Positions 7,346 through 13,569 of a stretch of 15,036 bases of DNA are shown one piece after another. The stretch is from an uncultured Verrucomicrobiales bacterium (lineage in GTDB: Bacteria > Verrucomicrobiota > Verrucomicrobiia > Verrucomicrobiales > Akkermansiaceae), in NCBI GenBank assembly GCA_937969125.1, contig CALBVA010000219.1:1-15036 (forward strand), given 5' to 3'. Under the pieces are notes generated by a model. It saw only the letters and a list, made by a program, of their open reading frames with translations. It searched no databases and was not told the origin of the DNA. Numbering within the stretch: the first letter of the stretch is position 1; every line of letters starts with the position of its first letter. The position numbers and the translations under genes are program-made.

Positions 7346-7696
7346 TCATTGAGATTTGGCTTTGGCGGCCTCGTAGATCTTTTCGATGATTTCCGTCTGG
7401 ATGGCGATGGTGTCGCCATCGGTGTTTCCGTCTTCCAGGCGGTCGGTGGTTTCAGCCATAAGCATCTCGACTTCCATAAGCAGGGCAATGACCTTCATAT
7501 TGGTCTGTTCGGCACGTAGCTCCTGCGCGTTGGCGGTCTGGATGTCTTGATCGATGGCTGTCTTTTCAGACCCCTTGCGATGGGTCTGCAGAGCCTGGGC
7601 CTTTTCGGCTTCGGTCGGCTTTTTTTTCTCCGGTTCGGCGTGGCCGAGTCCGAGAAGTCCCGCGCTGATGAGCGCGGTGAGTTTCGTCATTTTCAT
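7346..7696 (-). CDS. Secreted helical protein; upstream part of a frame interrupted by TGA
   Basis: 116 residues from ATG 7696 (a second ATG at 7690 would also work). A signal peptide is clear (MKMTKLTALISAGLLGLGHA, cleavage before EPEKKK). The mature part is charged and helical: a Lys/Glu-rich leader, TAIDQDIQTANAQELRAEQTNMKVIALLMEVEMLMAET in the middle (positions about 46-83, predicted amphipathic), a loop DGNTDGDT, and a closing helix TEIIEKIYEAAKAKSQ. The stop is TGA, after which the same frame resumes as 7043-7309. It starts 51 bases after the DUF4175 gene ends. The protein may be a small partner of the DUF4175 protein, because both are rich in charged helices and are co-transcribed, but no domain is recognised. 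Whether the natural product stops here or continues for about 100 residues is the main open question. Confidence 0.72.
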   Translation of the reverse strand: MKMTKLTALISAGLLGLGHAEPEKKKPTEAEKAQALQTHRKGSEKTAIDQDIQTANAQELRAEQTNMKVIALLMEVEMLMAETTDRLEDGNTDGDTIAIQTEIIEKIYEAAKAKSQ

Positions 7697-7747
7697 AGAT
7701 TTTGTATTTAGGGTTCGATTGAAAGTTTAGAGTAAGACTACGGGGGA

Positions 7748-10456
7748 TCAGGGGCTTTGCTTGCGGAGATTGAGTGAGCGCATGAGTTGTTCTAGCGAGC
7801 GAGTCCGTCCGCGGATGTCCTGCTCGGCCTGCACCATGCGGAGGACCTTCAGCATGAATTCGAAGTCTTTCTCCTCCTGACTTCCACCGCCGCCACCGCC
7901 ACCGCCGCCTCCTTCGGGCTTCGGTCCCTCGAGTTTTTCCGCCCATTCCTTGAGCAGTCTCGCCCACTTTTTAGCAAGTCGGGTCGAGGTGAAGGTCCGG
8001 TTCTTCGAGATGTCTTCGCGAAGGTTCTCCAGCTCGATGTCGATGAGAGAGGCCTTCATCGCTTCGTAGATCTCCTTATGCTCGGGCTTCTTGGTGCGGG
8101 CGTGGAAACGCTCTAGATCCTCCTGAATCCAGCGGACATCGGTGGTGGTCTCGTTCTGCTTTTTGACGAGATCTTTAATTAAGCGTTCATAGACGGAATC
8201 GAGATCCTTGCTGCCGGGTCGGGCACCGAGGATGGGAATGAGCTTGTCGCCTTCCTGATCGTCATTGCTCTCTTCATATCGGAAGGAGTTGATAAGTGCA
8301 TTGGCAATCCAACCCTCATCGCTGGCAGCCTTCTTCAGGCGGTTCACGAAGGTGGATTGCTCGAAGTTTTCATTCGCATCGTTCGCCTTGGCGATGGTGT
8401 CCTGCATTTTTTTCAGGGCTTCCTCCTGCTCGGCGATGGCTTCCTTGAGGTTCTTCTTCGTTTTCTCGGGAGTGGCTTTCTGGTTCTGGGTCTCACCGAG
8501 TTTCTCCTCCACCTTGGGAAGATCCTGCTCGCCGAGTTCCTTCATGTTCTGCATCGCCTCCTGCATTTGCTTCATCGTCTTCGGATCGATGTTTCCGTTC
8601 CGGGCGGCGTCCTTAAAGATGTCCTCCATCTTCTTGGCGATGTCTTGCATTTTTTCGGCATTCTCAGCCTCCTTTTCCTTTTGCTGGGCGAGTTTGTTTT
8701 GATTGTCCTCGTTCTGGAGTTTTTCGCCGTCGTTGAGCTTATTGAGACGATCATTGTCATCGAGGTTGTTCTGCTCGCGGCGGGCGAGGTCCTCCAGTTC
8801 GTTGATGACCCGCTCGAAGCGAGCTTTCAGAATCTGGGCGTGTTCATCGGGCGTTAGGATGTAGATTACAATCGGCTCCGAATAGATCCGTCCGCGTCCG
8901 GGCTTGTAGTCCTCGGCATAGCCCCGGAGAATGAGTCTCTGAGGTTCGATTCCATGAGTCAGTGGTGAGAAATCAACCTTCTCCGTGAGGCGAGTTGCGG
9001 AGGGCGAACCTTTCTTCAGGATCATCTCACCCTTTGCGGGGTCCTTACCGGTCGGTGTGGTGAATTGTCCCTGCCACTCGATCCCGATTTCCTTCAGCCC
9101 GAAGTCATCTTCATTCACGGACTCGAAGGTGAGAGTCTCCTTGGCCAGGATCACGACCTCGCGCTTAATGCCTTGAAGATAGCTGGAGGGTGCGTCATCT
9201 TGAGAGGTTCGCACCTTCACAGTGAAAGGGCTAGCTCCGGCAAGACCTTTGATGCTGGTGAAATTGACCGGAATTTCAGCCGGATAATCGGAGAGTTCAA
9301 TGAGGCCAGTGGTTAAAGTGTTATTACTGACTGTGGTGATAAGGGCCGAGGCTTCCGGAGTCTCCGGTTGTCCCGCGTCGTTCGGCTGTTCAAATCCCTC
9401 CGCCAGATCCTCCTTGGTCTGTGGGATGAATGTTGCCTCACTCGATTTTAGCTCGCGGTTGAAGGTTCCTTTCAAGACAACCTTGCTCCCTTCCAGAGTC
9501 GTCAGGGTTCCGGTGCGGACATCGATGGTGCGAGGCTGCAGCTCGAGATAATCTGGCAAGCTAACCTGCGCCTCAAAAGCGGTCACTGCCGGGCGTTCCT
9601 CTGGTTCCACCGTGATACGGTGGGTGGCGTCACCAGCCTTAAAAGTGAGTTGATCTTTTGCCTGTTGACCGGCGAACTCAAAGCGGTAGGCATTGTCTGC
9701 GCCCAGGCTCGCTTCCAGCCAATCTTGCCCGCCATAGCGGGCCGACGCGATTCCGGGTTTCTCGTCACTCTTTTCCTTCAGAGGAAGCGTGATACTGAAA
9801 GGCTCGCCCCATGGGATCACGAGGGGGTCGGGAATCTGATCGAGATCAAACTGGGTGAAGGTGTAGTGCTCGGTTTCAGAATAGGGCATGAGCCAACGCT
9901 TGAACGCGTTGCCACCGGCTTTCGGTGAGATGGCGAAGCCAAACGCGGTGATCAGTGCCGCAGCTCCCACGCCGATCGCCAGTTTCTTGTGACGGGAGCT
10001 CGGGAGGGCATCGGCCATGTCACGCTTCGCGGCCTGATTGGCGACGTGGATCATCGCGGCTTCACGGAGCTCGGGAGAAAGGGCCTGCTTTGATTCATCC
10101 TGATCCTGAAGTTCTACGATGCCGAGCAGGCGGTCACCCAGTTTGGGGAATTTCTTTGAGATGAGACGGGCCAATTGTTCCTCACGTTTGTGTCCATAGA
10201 CCCAACGGCGCACCCAGAGCGGGGCGAAGATCGAGGCCAGGGAAGTGCCTGCGATGAGGATAACGAGACGGAAAAGAGGAGGGATTGGGAAAAAGCGCTC
10301 TAGCAGGAAAACCAAAAGGAAGGAGGCGATCAGGCCGAAGACACCGGCCAGAACGGCTTCGAGGATTTTGATGCGCCAGAGATGCTGCTGGAAGTCCGCG
10401 AGCTGCTTGCGCAATTCCTCCGGAATCGGGGAGCGGGATGAAGTGGGGTCGGACAT
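7748..10456 (-). CDS. DUF4175-family membrane protein
   Basis: 902 residues, first gene of the minus-strand module, ATG at 10456. The cytoplasmic N-terminus is followed by two transmembrane helices (about 31-53 and 61-82), a helical stretch with LGDRLLGIVEL (107-117), a third transmembrane helix (about 158-176), and an extracytoplasmic part with beta-rich segments (about 200-540). From about 540 to 690 the chain is a long Glu/Lys/Gln-rich coiled-coil-like region, then a mixed helical part, a run of ten glycines, and a C-terminal helix EFMLKVLRMVQAEQDIRGRTRSLEQL-like in pattern. This order (three N-terminal membrane helices, Q/E/K-rich coil, glycine-rich tail) matches DUF4175 proteins from Planctomycetes and Verrucomicrobia, which are often near MoxR/DUF58/VWA genes; those are not present here. 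The molecular function is unknown. The stop codon is TGA, which shows that TGA does terminate in this genome. Confidence 0.88.
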   Translation of the reverse strand: MSDPTSSRSPIPEELRKQLADFQQHLWRIKILEAVLAGVFGLIASFLLVFLLERFFPIPPLFRLVILIAGTSLASIFAPLWVRRWVYGHKREEQLARLISKKFPKLGDRLLGIVELQDQDESKQALSPELREAAMIHVANQAAKRDMADALPSSRHKKLAIGVGAAALITAFGFAISPKAGGNAFKRWLMPYSETEHYTFTQFDLDQIPDPLVIPWGEPFSITLPLKEKSDEKPGIASARYGGQDWLEASLGADNAYRFEFAGQQAKDQLTFKAGDATHRITVEPEERPAVTAFEAQVSLPDYLELQPRTIDVRTGTLTTLEGSKVVLKGTFNRELKSSEATFIPQTKEDLAEGFEQPNDAGQPETPEASALITTVSNNTLTTGLIELSDYPAEIPVNFTSIKGLAGASPFTVKVRTSQDDAPSSYLQGIKREVVILAKETLTFESVNEDDFGLKEIGIEWQGQFTTPTGKDPAKGEMILKKGSPSATRLTEKVDFSPLTHGIEPQRLILRGYAEDYKPGRGRIYSEPIVIYILTPDEHAQILKARFERVINELEDLARREQNNLDDNDRLNKLNDGEKLQNEDNQNKLAQQKEKEAENAEKMQDIAKKMEDIFKDAARNGNIDPKTMKQMQEAMQNMKELGEQDLPKVEEKLGETQNQKATPEKTKKNLKEAIAEQEEALKKMQDTIAKANDANENFEQSTFVNRLKKAASDEGWIANALINSFRYEESNDDQEGDKLIPILGARPGSKDLDSVYERLIKDLVKKQNETTTDVRWIQEDLERFHARTKKPEHKEIYEAMKASLIDIELENLREDISKNRTFTSTRLAKKWARLLKEWAEKLEGPKPEGGGGGGGGGGSQEEKDFEFMLKVLRMVQAEQDIRGRTRSLEQLMRSLNLRKQSP
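7883..7912 (-). repeat. Ten-codon polyglycine run
   Basis: Ten consecutive glycine codons (a mix of GGA, GGT and GGC) inside the DUF4175 gene, on the coding strand; the plus strand shows a CCR/CCG triplet run. It separates the long helical part from the C-terminal helix and is probably a flexible linker. Triplet-run length may vary between strains. Confidence 0.85.
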
Positions 10457-10673
10457 CGTGGAAAGGGGAAGAGAGATACTGGGTCAGCAGGAATTGGGCC
10501 GAAAGAGATTCGCAGAATAGAGGGTGGGCGGCGAGCGGGAATTTTCGCTTTCCTCGTCGCTTTCCTCTGAGGGTTAACGACGCAGGAGCTGGCCTTTTTG
10601 TTAGCTTTTTAATCTGGTGACGATGGATGTAAATTGGTAAAGATGTCTTAACCTTTCTGACCTGCTGCCCACT
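10457..10673. promoter_or_regulatory. Divergent spacer between the envelope module and ftsZ
   Basis: This 217-base spacer must carry the start signals for both ftsZ (plus) and the DUF4175 module (minus), since the two genes point away from each other and no other gene lies between. I could not find a convincing -35/-10 pair for either side; AT-rich stretches at 10596-10613 and 10628-10651 are the most likely places for the ftsZ promoter, and TATTCT on the minus strand near 10515-10520 is a weak -10 candidate for the module. Neither start codon has a Shine-Dalgarno. A 10-base direct repeat lies in the middle (separate entry). Confidence 0.5.
10546..10567. repeat. Direct repeat CGCTTTCCTC x2 in divergent spacer
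   Basis: CGCTTTCCTC occurs at 10546-10555 and again at 10558-10567, giving a 12-base period (just over one helical turn). The placement, in the centre of a divergent intergenic region, would suit a transcription-factor site, but no known regulator motif is recognised and two copies alone can arise by chance. Confidence 0.4.
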
Positions 10674-12218
10674 ATGATCGAATATCCACGTAACCGCCAA
10701 CAAACCATTCCTGAAAGCTCCGTGAAGATCGTTGGTCTCGGCGGGGCCGGCTCCAACATGCTGGATCGCGTCGCACTCGATGGCATCGAAGGCGCGGAAC
10801 TCCTCACTCTGAACACTGATGTCCGCACGCTCACCAGCACGGTCGCGGGGGAAAAGATCCAGCTCGGACGGAACCTCACCAAGGGCCTCGGTGCCGGTGG
10901 TGATCCCGAACTCGGGGAGAAGGCCATCCTTGAATCTGAGGATGAGGTGCGCGATGCCCTGCGTGACCGCCAGATCGTTTTCGTTTGTGTGGGGCTGGGT
11001 GGTGGAACGGGTTCCGGAGCCGCGCCTGTGCTCGTCCGACTCGCCCGCGAGACCGGTGCATTCGTCGTAGTCTTTGCGACCATGCCTTTCGCTTTTGAGG
11101 GCCAACGCCGCCGTGTGCAGGCCGAGGAATCGCTGAACCAGCTCGCCGTTCTGGCCAATGCCCTCGTCACTTTCGATAACGGACGGATGGGGGAACTCGT
11201 CCTGCCAAAGCAAGGCGTGCATGAAGCTTTTTCTGCTGCCGACCGCATGATTTCGGACAGCATCACCGCTGTGGCGCGCCTCGTTCTGCGGCCGGGATTA
11301 ATTAATGTGGGGCTTGATGAATTGATGTCCGCGCTCAAGACCACCCGCTCCCGCTGCCTCTTCGGCTCCGGTCTCGGAAAGGGCGAAAATCGCGCCCAGG
11401 CTGCGCTGAAGTCAGCTCTCAACAGCCCGCTCCTTGATCGCGGATCGCTCCTGGAAAATGCCACGACCGTCCTCGTTCATATCTGCGGGGGTGAGGACAT
11501 GACTTTATATGAGGTCGAACTGCTCATGCAGGGCCTCACGAAATTCATTCCGGACAATGCGCACCTCCTCTTTGGAGCCGCCACTGATTCGTCGATGAAG
11601 GAGGCCTTGAGCGTGACCATCATCAGCGCTTTGCCGGAGGAAAGATTGCAATCCGTCCCCGTGATCGATGAGGTTGAAGAAGAACCCGAGGCGATTGCCG
11701 AGCCGGAAGAGCTGGTGATCGAGGATGAGCCTGATGAAATTCTGGGCCTCGAAGATGAGGAGCTGGAGTACGAGGAGAAACAGCCGGTGTTCGAAGTCGT
11801 GGAGGATCCAGAGCCGGAGGAAGAATTCTCAGCTCTCGAGGCCGAACTCAATGAGTCCGACGAACCGGAGCCTGAACTCGAACCCGAACTCGAACCCGCG
11901 GAAGAGCCCGCAGCGCTGGAAGAGGAAATCATTGAACTCAAAATCGAAGCGGAAGAGCCGGATGAAAAGCCAGAGCCTAAGGTAAAAGCAAAAAGCAGAG
12001 CCAAAGAGAAAGCAAAGCCAACCGAAGAGTCTGCAGACCTCCTTGAGCCCGAGGAATCCCTACTCCCAACTCAAAAACGCAGCGGAGCAGGGCAGGGGGA
12101 ACTCCTTCTGGAAGGCGGCCCGAAAGGACGGTTTGAAGGTGAAAAGCCCAATGTTCTAAAGGATGGTGAGGATCTCGATGTGCCTCCGTATCTCAGGCGG
12201 CGCGGACGTCGTCGCTAG
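10674..12218 (+). CDS. ftsZ: Cell division protein FtsZ (divergent, long acidic linker)
   Basis: 514 residues; FtsZ polymerises with GTP at the cytoplasmic face of the division site. The core (about 15-320) carries the nucleotide-binding GLGGAGSN (21-28), NTD (47-49), the tubulin signature GGGTGSGAAP (109-118; bacterial FtsZ usually has GGGTGTG), MPFAFEG (137-143) and FDNGRM (167-172). The T7 synergy loop is altered: N211-V-G-L-D-E216 where most FtsZ have N-x-D-x-x-D, so the first catalytic Asp is Gly and the second is Glu. After the core comes a linker of roughly 150 residues rich in Glu and Pro, then a Lys/Arg patch, and a good C-terminal peptide DLDVPPYLRR (499-508) followed by RGRRR, the part that normally binds FtsA-like anchors. 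The usual length is about 380-400, so the linker explains the size. It stands outside a dcw cluster, facing the envelope module. I am confident in the family, less so in full GTPase activity. Confidence 0.93.
   Translation: MIEYPRNRQQTIPESSVKIVGLGGAGSNMLDRVALDGIEGAELLTLNTDVRTLTSTVAGEKIQLGRNLTKGLGAGGDPELGEKAILESEDEVRDALRDRQIVFVCVGLGGGTGSGAAPVLVRLARETGAFVVVFATMPFAFEGQRRRVQAEESLNQLAVLANALVTFDNGRMGELVLPKQGVHEAFSAADRMISDSITAVARLVLRPGLINVGLDELMSALKTTRSRCLFGSGLGKGENRAQAALKSALNSPLLDRGSLLENATTVLVHICGGEDMTLYEVELLMQGLTKFIPDNAHLLFGAATDSSMKEALSVTIISALPEERLQSVPVIDEVEEEPEAIAEPEELVIEDEPDEILGLEDEELEYEEKQPVFEVVEDPEPEEEFSALEAELNESDEPEPELEPELEPAEEPAALEEEIIELKIEAEEPDEKPEPKVKAKSRAKEKAKPTEESADLLEPEESLLPTQKRSGAGQGELLLEGGPKGRFEGEKPNVLKDGEDLDVPPYLRRRGRRR
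11874..11897 (+). repeat. Two 12-base tandem repeats in the FtsZ linker
   Basis: GAACTCGAACCC is repeated exactly at 11874-11885 and 11886-11897, encoding Glu-Leu-Glu-Pro twice. It lies in the disordered acidic linker of FtsZ, where repeat slippage would change only linker length. Confidence 0.85.
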
Positions 12219-12331
12219 ACTTTTAGGAATCCTTCTTATCGGTGACGGGGGGGAGTGTTCTTTTTAAAAGGCCTCGACCACATTCCAGTATTCCTCGTGA
12301 CCTTTGCTTGATTTCCAAAGCGCACTTGAGC

Positions 12332-12364
12332 CATGACGGCCTTTCTTCTCCGGAAGAGGTCATG
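12332..12364 (+). other. Imperfect inverted repeat upstream of ribF
   Basis: CATGAC (12332-12337) and GTCATG (12359-12364) are exact inverse repeats that enclose a second pairing, TCTTC with GGAAGA, around a TCC(G) turn. It lies 47 bases before the ribF start, in the 193-base gap after ftsZ. There is no T run, so it is not an obvious terminator, and the conserved bases of an FMN riboswitch are not recognisable. It may be part of the ribF leader or may be incidental. Confidence 0.3.
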
Positions 12365-12411
12365 AAGAGCCCGTCCTTGATCTGCGGACCGTTTCATCCT
12401 TCATTCCCGCC

Positions 12412-13299
12412 GTGGACCTTTACGAATCGCTCGCATCACTCGCCGAAAACGAGGAAGGCTTTGGCCTTGCCCTCGGCGTTTTCGATGGCGTCCACCTCGG
12501 CCACCAGGCGGTCATCAATGCCGCCCGCGGCGTGGGTAGCACAGGAGTCCTGACCTTCGATCCCCATCCTGTCGATATCCTCGCGCCATCGCGCTCACCG
12601 CGCCGAATCCTCGCCAACCTCGAACATAAAAAACGCATCCTTGCCACCCTTGGCGTGGACTTCCTTGTCGTCATTGACTTCACCCATGACTTCGCGGCGC
12701 AGGAGGCGGAATCCTTCGCCGCAGAACTCCTAGCCACCGGCGTCTCCCGACTCACTGCCGGGGAAGATTGGACCTTCGGAAAAAAGCGGGGAGGGGACAT
12801 GATCCGCCTCGCCGAATGGGCCAAAGAACGTGCGGAAGTCATTGCCGTTCCTGCCGTTCTTCACGACGGCGAACGCATCTCCTCCACCCGTATCCGCCAG
12901 GCTCTTTCCGATCAGAAGCTCGACCAAGCCGCCGACCTCCTTGGCCGGCCTTACTCCGTTTTCGGCGAAGTCGTGAAAGGGAAACAACTCGGCCGAACCA
13001 TTGGATTTCCCACTGCCAATGTCGCCGTTTCCGAGGAGCAATTGCCCCCGAATGGCGTCTATCTCATTGAGGGTAATGGCACTCGCGGAGTCGCCAATAT
13101 TGGAGTCCGCCCCACCGTTGATCAATCCAGCCGTCGCTCTCTTGAAGTCCATCTCTTCTCCGATGAGATTCCGAACGCTTACGGCTGGCCCCTCGAGGTC
13201 TCCTTCCTGGAGAAGATCCGCGACGAAAAAAAGTTCCCATCGCTCGATGAATTGAAGGTTCAGATCGCCCGCGATATTGCTCACGCAAAAAATTCCTAA
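12412..13299 (+). CDS. ribF: Bifunctional riboflavin kinase / FAD synthetase
   Basis: 295 residues. The enzyme phosphorylates riboflavin to FMN and adenylates FMN to FAD in the cytoplasm. The N-terminal adenylyltransferase domain (about 15-170) shows GVFDGVHLGH (22-31), TFDPHP (48-53), GEDWTFGKKRGGD (117-129) and ISSTRIR (156-162). The C-terminal riboflavin kinase domain (about 180-293) shows GKQLGRTIGFPTAN (190-203), NGVY, and LEVHLF with the usual catalytic Glu region. Length is normal for RibF (about 300). The start is GTG at 12412; no ATG in this frame lies close upstream and the family N-terminus fits. No Shine-Dalgarno is visible (upstream is TTCATTCCCGCC). It is separated from ftsZ by 193 bases, so it may have its own promoter. 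Confidence 0.95.
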   Translation: MDLYESLASLAENEEGFGLALGVFDGVHLGHQAVINAARGVGSTGVLTFDPHPVDILAPSRSPRRILANLEHKKRILATLGVDFLVVIDFTHDFAAQEAESFAAELLATGVSRLTAGEDWTFGKKRGGDMIRLAEWAKERAEVIAVPAVLHDGERISSTRIRQALSDQKLDQAADLLGRPYSVFGEVVKGKQLGRTIGFPTANVAVSEEQLPPNGVYLIEGNGTRGVANIGVRPTVDQSSRRSLEVHLFSDEIPNAYGWPLEVSFLEKIRDEKKFPSLDELKVQIARDIAHAKNS

Positions 13300-13325
13300 T
13301 CCTGCGAAATACCTAAAATCTCCTC

Positions 13326-13353
13326 TTGATTTCGCGCCGCAGCTTTCTAAGCT
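13326..13353 (+). promoter_or_regulatory. Possible promoter of the tRNA-His gene
   Basis: TTGATT (13326-13331, four of six bases of the -35 consensus) and TAAGCT (13348-13353, three of six of the -10 consensus) are 16 bases apart and end 13 bases before the tRNA. Spacing is right but the -10 match is poor, so this is a weak call. Confidence 0.3.
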
Positions 13354-13366
13354 CCGCCCACCAGCT

Positions 13367-13443
13367 GGTGGCCGTAGCTCAGTTGGTAGAGCCCCGGATT
13401 GTGATTCCGGTTGTCGCGGGTTCAAGTCCCGTCGGTCGCCCCA
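13367..13443 (+). tRNA. tRNA-His (anticodon GUG)
   Basis: The cloverleaf can be drawn by hand: acceptor 13368-13374 (GTGGCCG) pairs with 13433-13439 (CGGTCGC) with two G-U pairs; TA at positions 8-9; D arm with GTTGGTAGAGC; anticodon stem CCGGA/TCCGG around the loop TTGTGAT, anticodon GTG; T arm GCGGG-TTCAAGT-CCCGT. The extra G at 13367 can pair with C at 13440, the G-1:C73 identity element of tRNA-His, and CCA is encoded at 13441-13443. It is close to the Escherichia coli tRNA-His in layout. It sits between ribF and tyrS and has its own terminator. Confidence 0.96.
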
Positions 13444-13453
13444 TTTTTTCTTG

Positions 13454-13486
13454 AAAAGCCGCTCCCTTACCGGAGCGGCTTTTCTG
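13454..13486 (+). terminator. Intrinsic terminator after tRNA-His
   Basis: AAAAGCCGCTCC (13454-13465) and GGAGCGGCTTTT (13472-13483) form a perfect 12-bp stem with a six-base loop (CTTACC), starting ten bases after the tRNA CCA. The stem ends in a short T run (13480-13483). The A run on the left arm means that it may also act on the opposite strand, where no gene is seen. Confidence 0.85.
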
Positions 13487-13569
13487 TTCCCGGCATCGGT
13501 CGATACCATGAGATTCTTCGCTCACCGCACTTGAAAACCCCGGCGGGGATCGCTTCACTCCCGCCCATC

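Noticed and set aside
7288..7488. Minus-strand frame spanning both TGA codons in a different phase
   Set aside because: The two flanking coding segments share one phase, so no frameshift into this frame is needed; its product is Arg/Pro-rich with no signal or domain.
7883..7912. CCR/CCG triplet run as a CRISPR or microsatellite locus of its own
   Set aside because: It is in frame within the DUF4175 gene and encodes a glycine linker; no spacers or unit repeats of CRISPR size exist.
10182..11222. 346-codon minus-strand open frame across the spacer and the ftsZ 5' half
   Set aside because: It overlaps both ftsZ and the DUF4175 start on the antisense strand and its sequence shows no domain; it is a by-product of codon bias.
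11477..12004. Serine-rich 175-codon minus-strand frame
   Set aside because: It is the antisense of the Glu/Pro-rich FtsZ linker, since GAG/GAA codons read as Ser/Leu-type codons in reverse frames.
12219..12411. FMN riboswitch before ribF
   Set aside because: I looked for the conserved core bases of this riboswitch and did not find them; only an imperfect hairpin is present.
13411..13569. N-terminal extension of the tyrS frame
   Set aside because: It would run through the tRNA-His 3' end and its terminator; the enzyme family N-terminus fits the ATG at 13570.
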